DNA of 6,216 nucleotides from Oligoflexia bacterium. Lineage in GTDB: Bacteria; Bdellovibrionota; UBA1018. Below, in pieces: positions 5,676 to 6,216 of the stretch. Positions within the stretch are counted from its first letter, which is position 1, and each line of letters starts with the position of its first letter. Where the stretch lies: NCBI GenBank assembly GCA_903854365.1, contig CAINWE010000109.1, positions 1 to 6,216 on the forward strand. Reading direction: 5' to 3'. The notes beneath the pieces are model-generated. The model worked only from the letters and a program-made list of their open reading frames with translations. It made no database searches and had not been told where the DNA came from. A program made the translations under genes and the position numbers.

Positions 5676-6216
5676 TTAGCTGACGTTCTTTCTGTATTTC
5701 ATTGGGCTGAGCATTCCAAGTGCTGAATGCGGAGCGTTCTCGTTGTAATCCTTGATCCAATCGGGAAGCATTTCCACGACCGTAGCGGGATCGATTCAAT
5801 CATTGGCGTAGACATAATCTCTCTTAATTGTCTTAACCAAAGCCTCTGCCATCCCCTTACTTGCAGGGCTATAGGCCATAGTGAAGCACGACTGAAGATT
5901 GAGTGACTGCCCGATTGATTTTGTCTCCCTGGCTCTATCAATTGCTCCTCGATCAGTGACGAATTGAATCACTCTGGGTGCACGGGTTGAATTGAATCGT
6001 TTTTCAACGCACTCTATCATCAAGCTTTGAACGTCGGCCGCCAGAATCGGCTCTGTTTTTGATATGAATGCAATCACTTCCCGATCACAGGTATCCAGTG
6101 AGAATATTACGAACACTTTCTGGTCATTAAAACACCTAATCTCAAAACAATCCGAGCACCACCTCGTATTTGAATGAAGGGTCATTACTTTTCCAGTGGC
6201 CTCGTGAGTTCGAGCC
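5676..6216 (-). pseudogene. IS2-group transposase OrfB, C-terminal part, interrupted by TGA
   Basis: The integrase-fold (rve) part of an IS3-family transposase, read from the window edge. Counting from the internal ATG at 6183-6185, WCSD gives D12, TDRG gives D78 and GMAE gives E114. The spacing of 35 residues between the last two is the DD(35)E pattern, so all three catalytic acids are present. SPASKGMAEA and KTIKRDYV are typical of the IS2 group. A TGA at 5796-5798 follows YVYAND. The same frame then continues for 39 codons with obvious family sequence (DYNENAPHSALGM, SPMKYR) to TAA at 5676-5678. It is therefore a point nonsense change, not a frameshift. In relatives I recall, this site often holds Cys, one base from TGA. 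The frame is also open upstream of the ATG, to the window edge, so the 5' end is missing only because the window stops. The element is probably unable to move by itself. Confidence 0.85.

Larger units (their letters stand above)
5645..6216 (-). mobile_element. IS3-family (IS2-group) insertion sequence, 3' part
   Basis: The element enters from the right edge of the window and ends near 5645, 131 bases before the glnA start codon and in the same orientation as glnA. It contains the C-terminal part of orfB and the candidate right terminal repeat. orfA, the frameshift window and the left end are not in this sequence. No good outward-facing -35 box was found at its right end. Confidence 0.8.

Noticed and set aside
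5796..5798. The transposase TGA read as selenocysteine or under a variant code
   Set aside because: A Cys-like site would fit selenocysteine, but this is not a redox enzyme and I see no selenocysteine-insertion hairpin. The other genes use TGG for Trp and contain no in-frame TGA, so the standard code applies.
1..6216. A CRISPR array, tRNA, rRNA or toxin-antitoxin pair
   Set aside because: No regularly spaced direct repeats, no tRNA-like cloverleaf and no small paired genes were seen in either strand.

Overview
The window carries a one-directional nitrogen gene cluster on the minus strand. Reading with transcription (right to left) the order is: the tail of an IS2-group (IS3 family) insertion sequence, an AT-rich promoter region, a type II glutamine synthetase (glnA/glnII type), a kidney-type glutaminase with EF-hand-like and ankyrin parts, an AmtB ammonium channel, and a class I SAM-dependent methyltransferase. 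The last ~414 bases, at the left edge, hold no gene I can support.

The host looks like a Gram-negative bacterium of moderate GC. Start sites have purine-rich Shine-Dalgarno sequences, AmtB has a cleavable-looking signal peptide, and the insertion sequence is of a bacterial family. GSII and an animal-style glutaminase side by side are unusual and suggest a lineage rich in eukaryote-like genes (Bdellovibrionota/Oligoflexia or Legionella-like bacteria come to mind), but the sequence alone does not fix the taxon.

Region by region: 5645-6216 is the 3' end of the insertion sequence, with a TGA stop inside its transposase reading frame and an inverted-repeat-like end at 5645. 5514-5644 is the glnA control region, with a TTGACT -35-like box, two short dyads and a G6 Shine-Dalgarno. 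4455-5513 is glnA, 2689-4347 the glutaminase, 1269-2645 amtB and 415-1209 the methyltransferase. Gaps are about 107, 43 and 59 bases, all on one strand with no convincing terminator between them, so a single operon is plausible.

As a system, AmtB would bring in ammonium, GSII would fix it onto glutamate as glutamine using ATP, and the glutaminase would release ammonia and glutamate again. Putting the two opposing enzymes in one transcription unit implies strong control of at least one of them. The extra domains of the glutaminase are the obvious candidates. The start codons of glnA and amtB are assigned to ATGs just after G-rich Shine-Dalgarno runs; the longer TTG-initiated frames would start inside those runs.
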